The notes under the pieces are model-generated. The model ran no database searches and was not told the origin of the DNA. It was given only the letters and a program-made list of their open reading frames with translations. Shown here piece by piece: positions 17,790-24,764 of a stretch of DNA of 64,000 nucleotides (position 1 is the stretch's first letter; every line of letters starts with the position of its first letter). The DNA comes from an uncultured Clostridium sp. (lineage in GTDB: Bacteria; Bacillota; Clostridia; Lachnospirales; Lachnospiraceae): assembly GCF_900547735.1 (NCBI RefSeq), contig NZ_URHZ01000014.1, positions 1-64,000 of the forward strand. The letters are read 5' to 3'. The position numbers and the translations under genes were made by a program.

Positions 17790-18670
17790 TAAAACTCACC
17801 CCGTTTTTTCGTAAAGGGCAGCTTTAACCCGCCTTTTGCCTTAGCCGGTTGTGCCGCCTGCGCCGGGGCGGGCTGTGTGGACGCTTTTCCTTTTTTCACA
17901 CCCTTACCTTTGAAAGCGGCCGCCGTCTGGAGTCCAAACAGATTGCCGAGCAGCCTGTCGATTTCCGTATTGTATGGAAGGCTCTCCTGCGCTTTCAGCG
18001 GTTGGAACAGTGTCCTCTCATTGTCCTGCTGTTCCAGCTCCGCCACATAGGGCAGCACATGGCCTACACCGCCATACTGCCCGGATACAGCCTCCCAGTC
18101 CTGCCCGACCTTTAAGCAGCCGATGGCGGTCTGGAACCGTCCCTTGTCAAAGCGGCTGTCCTCCAGCATGGGGTTATGGGTCTGGAAATAAGAAATCCCC
18201 TTGAGGTTTGCCGTCCCCAGCCGCAGCACCCGATCCGCAATCTCAATCCCCACAAAGGATGCGGGGTCGGCTTCAAATACGGCGGCGCAGTCCAAAATGA
18301 TATAATCCGCCAGATACCGCAGGGAAACGAACAGTTCCACCGCCTTGTCCCTCGTAATCTTCGGGTACTGCATCAGGCTTTCCCCGCTTTTGTATCCCAG
18401 CAGGCTGATATAGTCGCTGTCCGGCACAGGGACACAGGCATTTAAGATATTCGCCTGTGTCAGCCCCGGTGCGGTCAGCAGTTCTCCGAGGGAAGTGTCA
18501 TGGATGGCGTCCGGGGCAAGCAGAACCGGTATGACCGGCGTAAAGGGGTCGCAGAACACTACGATGACATTTTTCTTCCGCCTTGCAAGGGCAGCCGCCA
18601 GTTTCACAGCGGTGGTGGTCTTTCCGCTGCCGGGGCTGCCCATGACCGCTAAAATCTTATCCTGTTCCAT
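17789..18670 (-). CDS. tadZ: TadZ/MinD-type ATPase
   Basis: A 293-aa ParA/MinD-superfamily ATPase with intact Walker A MGSPGSGKTTTAVKLA (~10-25), switch region VVFCDPFTP and Walker B-like YIILDCAAVFEAD. A Pro/Ala/Lys-rich tail (~255-293) probably binds a partner. In Tad loci TadZ/CpaE positions the apparatus. It lies between cpaB and cpaF in canonical order, 16 nt after cpaB. Confidence 0.82.
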   Translation of the reverse strand: MEQDKILAVMGSPGSGKTTTAVKLAAALARRKKNVIVVFCDPFTPVIPVLLAPDAIHDTSLGELLTAPGLTQANILNACVPVPDSDYISLLGYKSGESLMQYPKITRDKAVELFVSLRYLADYIILDCAAVFEADPASFVGIEIADRVLRLGTANLKGISYFQTHNPMLEDSRFDKGRFQTAIGCLKVGQDWEAVSGQYGGVGHVLPYVAELEQQDNERTLFQPLKAQESLPYNTEIDRLLGNLFGLQTAAAFKGKGVKKGKASTQPAPAQAAQPAKAKGGLKLPFTKKRGEF

Positions 18671-18685
18671 CGTCTCGCCCCTCCC

Positions 18686-19534
18686 TTAGTCCTGTTCTCC
18701 GGTTTCCGCAGCAGCATTGGCGTCCTCACCGGGAGCCGGTGCCGGTGCGCTGTCTGTATTCTCGCTTTCATTGCCTTTGCCCTCGCTTTCCACAGGTTCC
18801 ACCGGATAGAGTTCTTCCAGCACTTTGGCCTGTTCCTCAAGGAATTTCTGTGCGTTCTCGCTGCCGCCGCGATAGACTAAGGCGGCGTGGAGCTTCCCGG
18901 TCTGTTCCAGTTCCGCAAGGAGCCTTGCCTGTTCCGGGGTTGCAAGGACAGTAATGGTAGACGCAAGCTCCGCGTCCTCGCCGTCCTCCGGTTCCTCCTG
19001 CACATTATTGTCCGTGCCGCTGCTGGCGGTAGTTGCGATAATCTCTAAATATTGCAGTTCCGCCGGGATCAGCGTCTGTCTGGCCTCGCCCACGTCACTG
19101 GCAATCAAAGAAACAATATCGCCGCGCTCCAGCTTGCCGGAAAGACCGGCCGCAAAGGACTTGATGGTAACGGAAATCGCCCGGTTCGTGCCGTCCAGCC
19201 CGGTCAGGTACTCATTTTTAAGCTGGGGTGTGTCAGACAGCTTGCTTTCCAGCACATAATCGCCTTTGTAAAGATCGGTGTTGGCATATTTCCCAATCAC
19301 GTCCTCGGCCTTATACATGACATTGCTGGGGAGATTGTAGCCGCCCACTTCCACGGTTGTCAGCATTTTCGGCGTGATTTCATCGCCTTTTTTGATTTCC
19401 GTGTTGACACGCACGATTTCCACCTTGGATTTCAAGGCGTCGTTAAACATGGGCGTCAGCCCAAAGCAGATGATGAGGGCGGTGACAATACAAATCAGTC
19501 CCACCACAATACGGTTTTGCAGTAATTTTTTCAT
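18686..19534 (-). CDS. cpaB: CpaB/RcpC pilus assembly protein (SAF domain)
   Basis: A 282-aa protein. One N-terminal membrane helix (~9-28) precedes a SAF/antifreeze-like domain (~35-110, IKKGDEITPKMLTTVEVGG...KGDYVLESKLSD) and an RcpC-type domain (AISVTIKSFAAGLSGKLERGDIVSLIA). The Glu/Pro/Ala tail is disordered. In Gram-negatives CpaB works with the secretin CpaC. There is no secretin here, which fits a monoderm host where CpaB may act in the wall. It is first in line with tadZ-cpaF. Confidence 0.85.
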   Translation of the reverse strand: MKKLLQNRIVVGLICIVTALIICFGLTPMFNDALKSKVEIVRVNTEIKKGDEITPKMLTTVEVGGYNLPSNVMYKAEDVIGKYANTDLYKGDYVLESKLSDTPQLKNEYLTGLDGTNRAISVTIKSFAAGLSGKLERGDIVSLIASDVGEARQTLIPAELQYLEIIATTASSGTDNNVQEEPEDGEDAELASTITVLATPEQARLLAELEQTGKLHAALVYRGGSENAQKFLEEQAKVLEELYPVEPVESEGKGNESENTDSAPAPAPGEDANAAAETGEQD

Positions 19535-19556
19535 GTTCGTTTTCCTCCAAATTGAT

Positions 19557-20123
19557 TTAAGTAGGCATCAGCGCCATAAAACAGCCAAAAGCCAGAAAAG
19601 GCGCAAGGGGGATGCTCGGTTTTTCACGCCGGAAAGCGGCGTTCCATAAAAGCCCCATGAACAGTCCCCATATCATCATCCAGACACCGCCTGTCACGCC
19701 GAGGGCAAAGCCGCTGGCCGCCATCAGCTTTACATCGCCGCCGCCAATTTTGTCCGTTTTGACGGCGGCAATCAGGAATGGCAAGGGAACCAGAACAAAG
19801 CCTAAAAGGGCTGGCAGGGTTTGAAACCCCACCAGCCCCGCCATGGCAATCAGCAGATGCAGAAAGTCCGGTATCTCATAAGTAGCGGCGTCACAAGCTC
19901 CCGCCAGTATTAGGATTTGGCACAGCAGGATAGAACGCAGGGCCTCCATGGAAAACCCGTGCAGGCATAAAAAGACTGCCGCCACCGCCATCGTGATATG
20001 TGCGGTGCGCGGCAGTTCCTCCCGCTTCAGATACCGGCGCAGCGCCATGTCACAGATCAGCCCTGCAAACATGGCAAAAAGCAGCGCCGCAACAAACAGG
20101 TCAATGTTGTCAATCCATAGCAT
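19557..20123 (-). CDS. tadV: A24 prepilin peptidase
   Basis: A 188-aa polytopic membrane protein with about six helices. The two catalytic aspartates are visible in the expected contexts: CDAATYEIPD (~residue 78-87) and GGGDVKLM (~128-135), the GxGD motif. The N-terminal methylase domain of PilD is absent, as in TadV/CpaA. It should process the TadE-like and DUF4320 pseudopilins downstream. Its start overlaps the MT-A70 gene by 14 nt. Confidence 0.9.
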   Translation of the reverse strand: MLWIDNIDLFVAALLFAMFAGLICDMALRRYLKREELPRTAHITMAVAAVFLCLHGFSMEALRSILLCQILILAGACDAATYEIPDFLHLLIAMAGLVGFQTLPALLGFVLVPLPFLIAAVKTDKIGGGDVKLMAASGFALGVTGGVWMMIWGLFMGLLWNAAFRREKPSIPLAPFLAFGCFMALMPT

Positions 20124-20700
20124 TTCCGTCCTCCATTTCCTTTAAGATTTGAATAGATTCCCGGATGTCCAGACCGTCGATCTCATCGCCTAAACACGTC
20201 CAGCCGTCATAGCTCTGCCTTGCGAACAGTTCCACACGGGGAACGTCCCCCATGAGTAGTTCAATCCGGCGGCGCACCTCATCCGGTTTCTTGCTGTGGC
20301 GCTCCACCGGTGTGTCTACAATACAGTGGATTGCCTTGGACGCGCGTTTCGGTCTGCCTTTAGTCGCAATCAGACAAAGTTCCGGGTTTGCCCTCGTCCA
20401 AAAGCCCAGCCCCCAAAACCATTTGTCTGTCTGTTTTTTGCAGCGTTTCACCCAGCAGAAGCCGAGTGTCTTGTAAGTAAATCCCCAGCGCCGTATGGTT
20501 TCCAGCCCCTCCAAAAAGCAGGGGAATGTCACCCATAAAAACAGCACACAGTTCTCATCCGCAATCCCAGCCACATCGAGGGCATAGATGTCCTCTTTAC
20601 CCATGGTGTGATAGTGATTCTCGGCGCTACGCCCCTGTCCTTTTTTAGAATAGACCTGATACGCCCATGGGGGATCGGCATAGATTACCTGAAACTTCAT
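20110..20700 (-). CDS. MT-A70 family adenine-N6 methyltransferase
   Basis: A 196-aa protein with the MT-A70 catalytic motif DPPW in VIYADPPWAYQVY near the N-terminus and the SAM-binding region near VELFARQSYDGW. Phage and ICE members methylate adenine in DNA and serve mainly to evade host restriction. It starts with ATGA overlapping the stop of the cytosine methyltransferase gene, so the two make a coupled pair. No cognate nuclease is nearby, supporting an anti-restriction role. Confidence 0.9.
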   Translation of the reverse strand: MKFQVIYADPPWAYQVYSKKGQGRSAENHYHTMGKEDIYALDVAGIADENCVLFLWVTFPCFLEGLETIRRWGFTYKTLGFCWVKRCKKQTDKWFWGLGFWTRANPELCLIATKGRPKRASKAIHCIVDTPVERHSKKPDEVRRRIELLMGDVPRVELFARQSYDGWTCLGDEIDGLDIRESIQILKEMEDGNAMD

Positions 20701-22208
20701 ACACCGCCCCCAATCTCCGCCAGCCGCAGTCCGATTTCATAGACCACGTTGACCGTCACTGCGTTTCCCGCCTGCTTATAAAGCTGGGCGTCACTGATTC
20801 CCACCGCCTTCGCACGGTCAAACAGGAAATCCTCAAAGGCTTGGAGCCGCCAACACTCCCTCGGCGTCAGTCTGCGGATACGGCAGCACAGCATAACGCC
20901 CATGCTCCCGCCCGTCAGCAGGGTTTGGGCGCACTGCTTCCCCACGCGCCCACGGCTGACCGTGCTGTTGGGATAGGCAAGGTTGATTCCGTCTCCATGT
21001 TTCGCCGTGGTGTAGCCGTCCTTTTTCGCTTCCCGGATTGGCAGCCCCTCGTCATAACAGCAGATTAAAATGCCATGCTGATCCTGACAGGTGAGCGTAA
21101 AGCTGGGTTCCCCCGGTTCCTTGAACCGCCGCCCGTTCTGCCGTTTGTTCAGCCGGTCAGGGGTGATGACCGCCCTGACGCAATCCGGGTGTCCCTGACA
21201 AAGAAAAATACCAGAGGTTTCCCCCTTGAAATTGCCGATACCGGAATACTGCCTTGCCCGCAGGCATCTGGCCTTGTCTGTAAATTTAGGCTCTTTCGAC
21301 AGGTCGATAAAGGCGGCGCAGGGCGGTATCTGCGACAGCACGGCATTCTGTTCCTGATTGCGGTTCAGCCCCCTGCCGTCACTGGCGGTCAGGGTATGGG
21401 CTTGTTCCAGTTCTCCGGTAATGCCCTCATTACGGTTGACTGATACGGCATACAGCCCGGTTCTTCCGGCAAACCCGCCGCCGCTGGCAGTCAGGGTGAT
21501 GGACGTGCCGGACGGGTCGTAAATCCGCTTGCCCTGCTTTCCGTCTACGAGTCTTTTAACAGGCGCAGGGTTTGTTCCGCAGAAAGGAAATACTTTTCCG
21601 GCACATCCGTCTCTAAGATGTCCAACAAGGTACACTCTTTCCCGGTGCTGGGGGACTCCAAAATCTTTGGAATTGACAACACACCATTCACAGTCATACC
21701 CTGCTTCCCATAGTTCAAAGAGAACGGTGGTAAAAGCTGTGCCTCTTTCGCTTGACACAAGATGTTTAACATTCAGGGCGATAAGGTATCGGGGCTTATC
21801 TTCGGGAGCCGTGCCTTTGAGCAGACTAACGACCGTAAAAAAGAGTCCACTTCTTGCTCCATGAAGTCCTGCCATTCGGCCGCTGATACTAATGTCGGTA
21901 CAAGGAAACCCAAAAGTCCAGATTTCAGCTTTTGGAATTTCTCCTGCTCTGAGCTGCTTAATGTCCTTGGCGTACCATTCGCCTTTGCACGTTCTTCCAT
22001 CACAGTCTTTCCTCACCTCCGGGCTGCACATTTTATAAAAATTAGAGCCAGAGTCCAGCCCATACGGGCAGGGTTCCAGCTCATACATCGCCATATAGCT
22101 TTTGTTTGCGTATTTATCTATTTCGACATGACCTGCACAGGTATGCCCGCTTCTTTCGAGACCTCTACGGAATCCGCCGATCCCTGCAAAAAGGTCAAGA
22201 AATTTCAA
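20697..22208 (-). CDS. dcm: C5-cytosine DNA methyltransferase, motif VI Glu apparently lost
   Basis: A 503-aa protein with motif I DLFAGIGGFRRGLE, motif IV FGFPCTDIS (catalytic Cys), motif VIII VPQHRERVYLVG and the C-terminal motifs IX/X (LTPRECWRLQAFEDF, YKQAGNAVTVNVV). The ENV motif, whose Glu activates the cytosine, reads LNV (codon CTG) in IALNVKHLVS, so activity may be lost or altered. The target-recognition region (~200-420) is long, with repeated TLTASGGGF/TLTASDGRG segments, as in phage-type enzymes. No restriction partner is present. Confidence 0.88.
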   Translation of the reverse strand: MKFLDLFAGIGGFRRGLERSGHTCAGHVEIDKYANKSYMAMYELEPCPYGLDSGSNFYKMCSPEVRKDCDGRTCKGEWYAKDIKQLRAGEIPKAEIWTFGFPCTDISISGRMAGLHGARSGLFFTVVSLLKGTAPEDKPRYLIALNVKHLVSSERGTAFTTVLFELWEAGYDCEWCVVNSKDFGVPQHRERVYLVGHLRDGCAGKVFPFCGTNPAPVKRLVDGKQGKRIYDPSGTSITLTASGGGFAGRTGLYAVSVNRNEGITGELEQAHTLTASDGRGLNRNQEQNAVLSQIPPCAAFIDLSKEPKFTDKARCLRARQYSGIGNFKGETSGIFLCQGHPDCVRAVITPDRLNKRQNGRRFKEPGEPSFTLTCQDQHGILICCYDEGLPIREAKKDGYTTAKHGDGINLAYPNSTVSRGRVGKQCAQTLLTGGSMGVMLCCRIRRLTPRECWRLQAFEDFLFDRAKAVGISDAQLYKQAGNAVTVNVVYEIGLRLAEIGGGV

Positions 22209-22211
22209 ATG

Positions 22212-22541
22212 TCAGTCTCCTTTCTTGAACCCCCACTCGTCCATCATGCGGTAGGGGTAAATCTGCTGGCTGCGCCAGAACCGGGCCATGTTGCCGATCT
22301 GGTCAACCACGCTTTGGTTGTTCTGGTCTTTCGTACACATCATCACACTGCCGAAGATGCCGGACAGCACCGCCACAACGGTCAGCGCCACATTTCCGGC
22401 AAATAGCCATAAAAGAGCCGCCACCGCCCCGCCGGACAGGGAGCCGATGGCGCTCTGCAACAGCTCCCGTCTGCCGAAGCCGTTGAACAGTTCGTTTTCC
22501 GCTTTTACCCCGGTAGGGATGTACAGGTTGATTTCGTTCAT
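22212..22541 (-). CDS. prgI: PrgI/VirB3-like conjugation membrane protein
   Basis: A 109-aa protein. The N-terminal MNEINLYIPTGVKAENELFNGFGRRE matches the PrgI family. Two membrane helices lie at ~30-47 and ~50-68. A short cytoplasmic tail ends FWRSQQIYPYRM. PrgI is the VirB3 equivalent in Firmicute T4SS and is normally followed directly by virB4. Here some 17 kb of methyltransferase, Tad and intron genes separate the two. Confidence 0.85.
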   Translation of the reverse strand: MNEINLYIPTGVKAENELFNGFGRRELLQSAIGSLSGGAVAALLWLFAGNVALTVVAVLSGIFGSVMMCTKDQNNQSVVDQIGNMARFWRSQQIYPYRMMDEWGFKKGD

Positions 22542-22550
22542 TTTGGCCTC

Positions 22551-22772
22551 CTATGCTCCGTAATAGTAGAACACAATGTCCTTAATCTGCCAGATACATT
22601 CCGCCAGCACATAGAACAGCACCGTGTTCTTGGCGCGTTTCTTAAACTGCGTCTGTTCTTCCTCCGCCCCTTGGAGCCGCACCATGCAGTAGATCAACCG
22701 GAACACGGCTCCCGCCCGGATCAGGACGATGACGGCCGTGGAAATATCGTCAAGGGTAATCAATGCCGCCAC
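22551..22772 (-). CDS. Small membrane protein of the transfer operon
   Basis: A 73-aa protein with two predicted membrane helices (~12-32 and ~50-68, NTVLFYVLAECIWQIKDIVFYYYG) joined by a charged loop. It lies 9 nt before prgI and 4 nt after virB6, so it is clearly co-transcribed. Position suggests a small T4SS channel component; no family was recognised. Confidence 0.7.
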   Translation of the reverse strand: MAALITLDDISTAVIVLIRAGAVFRLIYCMVRLQGAEEEQTQFKKRAKNTVLFYVLAECIWQIKDIVFYYYGA

Positions 22773-22776
22773 CTCC

Positions 22777-23619
22777 TTACTTCATCAGATTTTTTGCCAT
22801 GCCGACCAGACGGACAGAGTGATAGATATTGTTTACCATACCGCCACCGCCGCCGGTGGGAACCATAAATTCGGACAGGAACCTCGGCGTCTTGATGGCA
22901 AGGACCAGACAGGCAATCCCCCAAAAGACATTGAGGTTAATCCCCACATTCATCATCATGCCCACGCCCAGTTTGCAAAGGCTGATCTGCACCATGACCG
23001 CCACCGTGGACTGAAAAAACTTGGTCAGGTAGGTCTTGAACACGCCTTTGTCATTGTCCAAAAGGCCGGTGCAGGCGAGGGGCAGGCCAATTCGCAGGAT
23101 CATAATCTCCACGCCCCGCATGAGGAACTGGAAATAGAGGATAAAGTAGCAGATGACAAACACCAGCCCGAAAATGGCGGTCACAAGCCCCGCCGAGGAC
23201 AGGCCGTTTACCCATGCCTGCCAGTCATAATTGGTGGATGCCCCGATTGCCGTGATAAGCTGGTTCGTCAGGCTCTCCGTAATGTCTGCCAGCCAGCCGT
23301 ACATGACCGGAAAGCAGACGGCAACGGCGATTGCCTGCACAAACCGGATGATAAGCTGGGTCGGCTCACTGTCCGGGTCGCCGTCCGTCCACATGACATA
23401 GCACTCAAATCCCTTTTTTAAGAATTTCAGGATAATCAGTGATACGCCAAACCCCAGCAGGATTTGAAACAGAACGTCCACCATGCTGCCGCCGCTGGCC
23501 GCTGTCATGTACTGGTCGGCATGGAGCGTCATGGGAACAAGGTCTGCAAGCATACTGTCGATGAACGCCACCGCGCCGTTTAACACCGCCTCAATCAGCA
23601 GCACAAGGATTACTTCCAA
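22777..23619 (-). CDS. VirB6/TrbL-like polytopic channel protein
   Basis: A 280-aa protein starting at TTG 23619 (MEVILVLL), 7 nt after GGAGG; the ATG 39 nt further upstream lacks a site. There are about six membrane helices, with conserved-looking VLFQILLGFGVSLIILKFLKKG and RIGLPLACTGLLDND. It resembles the CD1112/TrbL-type VirB6 of Firmicute ICEs, the inner-membrane channel subunit. It sits directly between SpoVG and PrgI in the T4SS core. Confidence 0.85.
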   Translation of the reverse strand: MEVILVLLIEAVLNGAVAFIDSMLADLVPMTLHADQYMTAASGGSMVDVLFQILLGFGVSLIILKFLKKGFECYVMWTDGDPDSEPTQLIIRFVQAIAVAVCFPVMYGWLADITESLTNQLITAIGASTNYDWQAWVNGLSSAGLVTAIFGLVFVICYFILYFQFLMRGVEIMILRIGLPLACTGLLDNDKGVFKTYLTKFFQSTVAVMVQISLCKLGVGMMMNVGINLNVFWGIACLVLAIKTPRFLSEFMVPTGGGGGMVNNIYHSVRLVGMAKNLMK

Positions 23620-23680
23620 ATAATCACCTCCCTGCCCGGTGGGATCTGTTTTTCCCACCGGGCGTTATCTTCCTCACGCC

Positions 23681-23992
23681 TTATCCCTGCGGCTCTGCTT
23701 CCGGCTCCCGCTCCGGGAGCGGCGTTTCTTCCTCCGGCTGTTTTGCCTTTTCATAAGCGGAAAGAACGGTGTCCTTGATCTGCTTGTGAAACTCTGGTGT
23801 AATGGGGAAACAGATGTCTTTGTAATCCCCGGTTTTCAGCTTGCGGCTGGGCATGAACACCGCCAGCCCCTTTTCGCAGTCCGCCACACGGATGCCGGTA
23901 ATCAGGAATTTTCCATCAAGGCATACCGTGGCGATGGCTTTCAGCCTGCCCTCGTCCTCAAACTGCGCCGTAATTTTTGCACTTACTTTCAT
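23681..23992 (-). CDS. SpoVG family protein
   Basis: A 103-aa protein with MKVSAKITAQFEDEGRLKAIATVCLDGKFLI and VADCEKGLAVFMPSRKL...YKDICFPITPE. This is the SpoVG fold, a small site-specific DNA/RNA-binding regulator. The Glu/Pro-rich tail (~85-103) is unlike housekeeping copies. Embedded between DUF6133 and virB6, it may regulate transfer genes or host functions during conjugation; that is inference. Confidence 0.88.
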   Translation of the reverse strand: MKVSAKITAQFEDEGRLKAIATVCLDGKFLITGIRVADCEKGLAVFMPSRKLKTGDYKDICFPITPEFHKQIKDTVLSAYEKAKQPEEETPLPEREPEAEPQG

Positions 23993-24057
23993 GTGCGCTG
24001 CCTCCTGTAAAAGAATGGGCCGCCCCGCTCCATGCGGGACGGCCGTGCCGAGTGAAA

Positions 24058-24321
24058 TTAACCCTTGTAATCAAACAGGTCTTTGATACGCTGGGTCAGG
24101 GTGGGGAGGATCGTATCCTTAAAGAGCATATACAAGCCCGCCAGCAGCAGAGCGCCGACCACAACACTGATAAGGATTTTCAGAGCCGTGTCCACGAAGC
24201 CTTCACCGCTCTGACTCGTTAAAGTCTCCCTGATTTTGTCCTTGGCCTGCAAGCCCTTGACATAGCCCCGGACTGCCAGATTATTGACCTTTGCGGATAC
24301 CTTGTTCATCATGTTTTTCAT
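24058..24321 (-). CDS. DUF6133 family membrane protein
   Basis: An 87-aa protein. The start at 24321 is chosen from AGGAG ~10 nt upstream; the longer frame reads through the pilin terminator. A basic amphipathic N-terminus precedes GEGFVDTALKILISVVVGALLLAGLYML, a prepilin-like GEG followed by a helix, and PTLTQRIKDLF. DUF6133 proteins are found in Firmicute ICE transfer operons. The GEGF context resembles a class III pilin cleavage site, so it may be a substrate of the A24 peptidase. Confidence 0.78.
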   Translation of the reverse strand: MKNMMNKVSAKVNNLAVRGYVKGLQAKDKIRETLTSQSGEGFVDTALKILISVVVGALLLAGLYMLFKDTILPTLTQRIKDLFDYKG

Positions 24322-24362
24322 TGTGTTTGTTCTCCTTTTTGATTTGAATTTTGTTTGGATAT

Positions 24363-24388
24363 AGAAAAACCGCAGGCTTTCCCTGCGG
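24363..24388 (-). terminator. Intrinsic terminator after the pilin gene
   Basis: On the minus strand CCGCAGG, a short loop and CCTGCGG are followed by TTTTTC. It lies between the VirB2-like pilin and the DUF6133 gene, so it should partly end transcription and raise pilin RNA relative to downstream genes. Confidence 0.85.
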
Positions 24389-24413
24389 ATTCTCACGGTT
24401 TTGATGCTCCGGC

Positions 24414-24764
24414 TTACTTGTAGTAGCCGATGATGATATTGAGGGTGGCGCTGCCCAGCACCGCGCCGATGCAGGACACTACCGCCACCACAATACGGCT
24501 GTTCCATTTTTTCTGATCCATTTCATCAGCAGCGGAACGCCTGATACAGAAATAGATGATCAGCAGCCCCGCCACAACCGGGGCAAGCACCATCAGCCAT
24601 GTGGTGGCGTCCTGAATGAGTTTTTCCGTGCCTTTGGCAATCTGGCTGTCGGAGATACCAGCCGCATATGCCGTGGTGCTGCTTCCCAGCATGAAAAGAG
24701 CGGCTGACCCGGTTACGGCCGCCGCCCTCAATTTGCTTATTCCATTTTTAATCGTCATCTTCAC
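24414..24764 (-). CDS. VirB2/TrbC-like conjugative pilin
   Basis: A 116-aa protein starting at GTG 24764, ~11 nt after GGAGG and overlapping the T4CP end by 17 nt. A signal peptide (~1-35, AAAVTGSAALFMLGSSTTAYAAG) is followed by two hydrophobic helices (TWLMVLAPVVAGLLIIYFCI and IVVAVVSCIGAVLGSATLNIII) separated by a charged loop. This is the VirB2/TrbC pilin layout. It directly follows virD4 and precedes a terminator, both usual for a highly expressed pilin. Confidence 0.8.
   Translation of the reverse strand: MKMTIKNGISKLRAAAVTGSAALFMLGSSTTAYAAGISDSQIAKGTEKLIQDATTWLMVLAPVVAGLLIIYFCIRRSAADEMDQKKWNSRIVVAVVSCIGAVLGSATLNIIIGYYK

Noticed and set aside
20110..22208. Two methyltransferases as a restriction-modification system
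   Set aside because: No nuclease gene lies nearby, and both are common orphan methylases on phages and ICEs.
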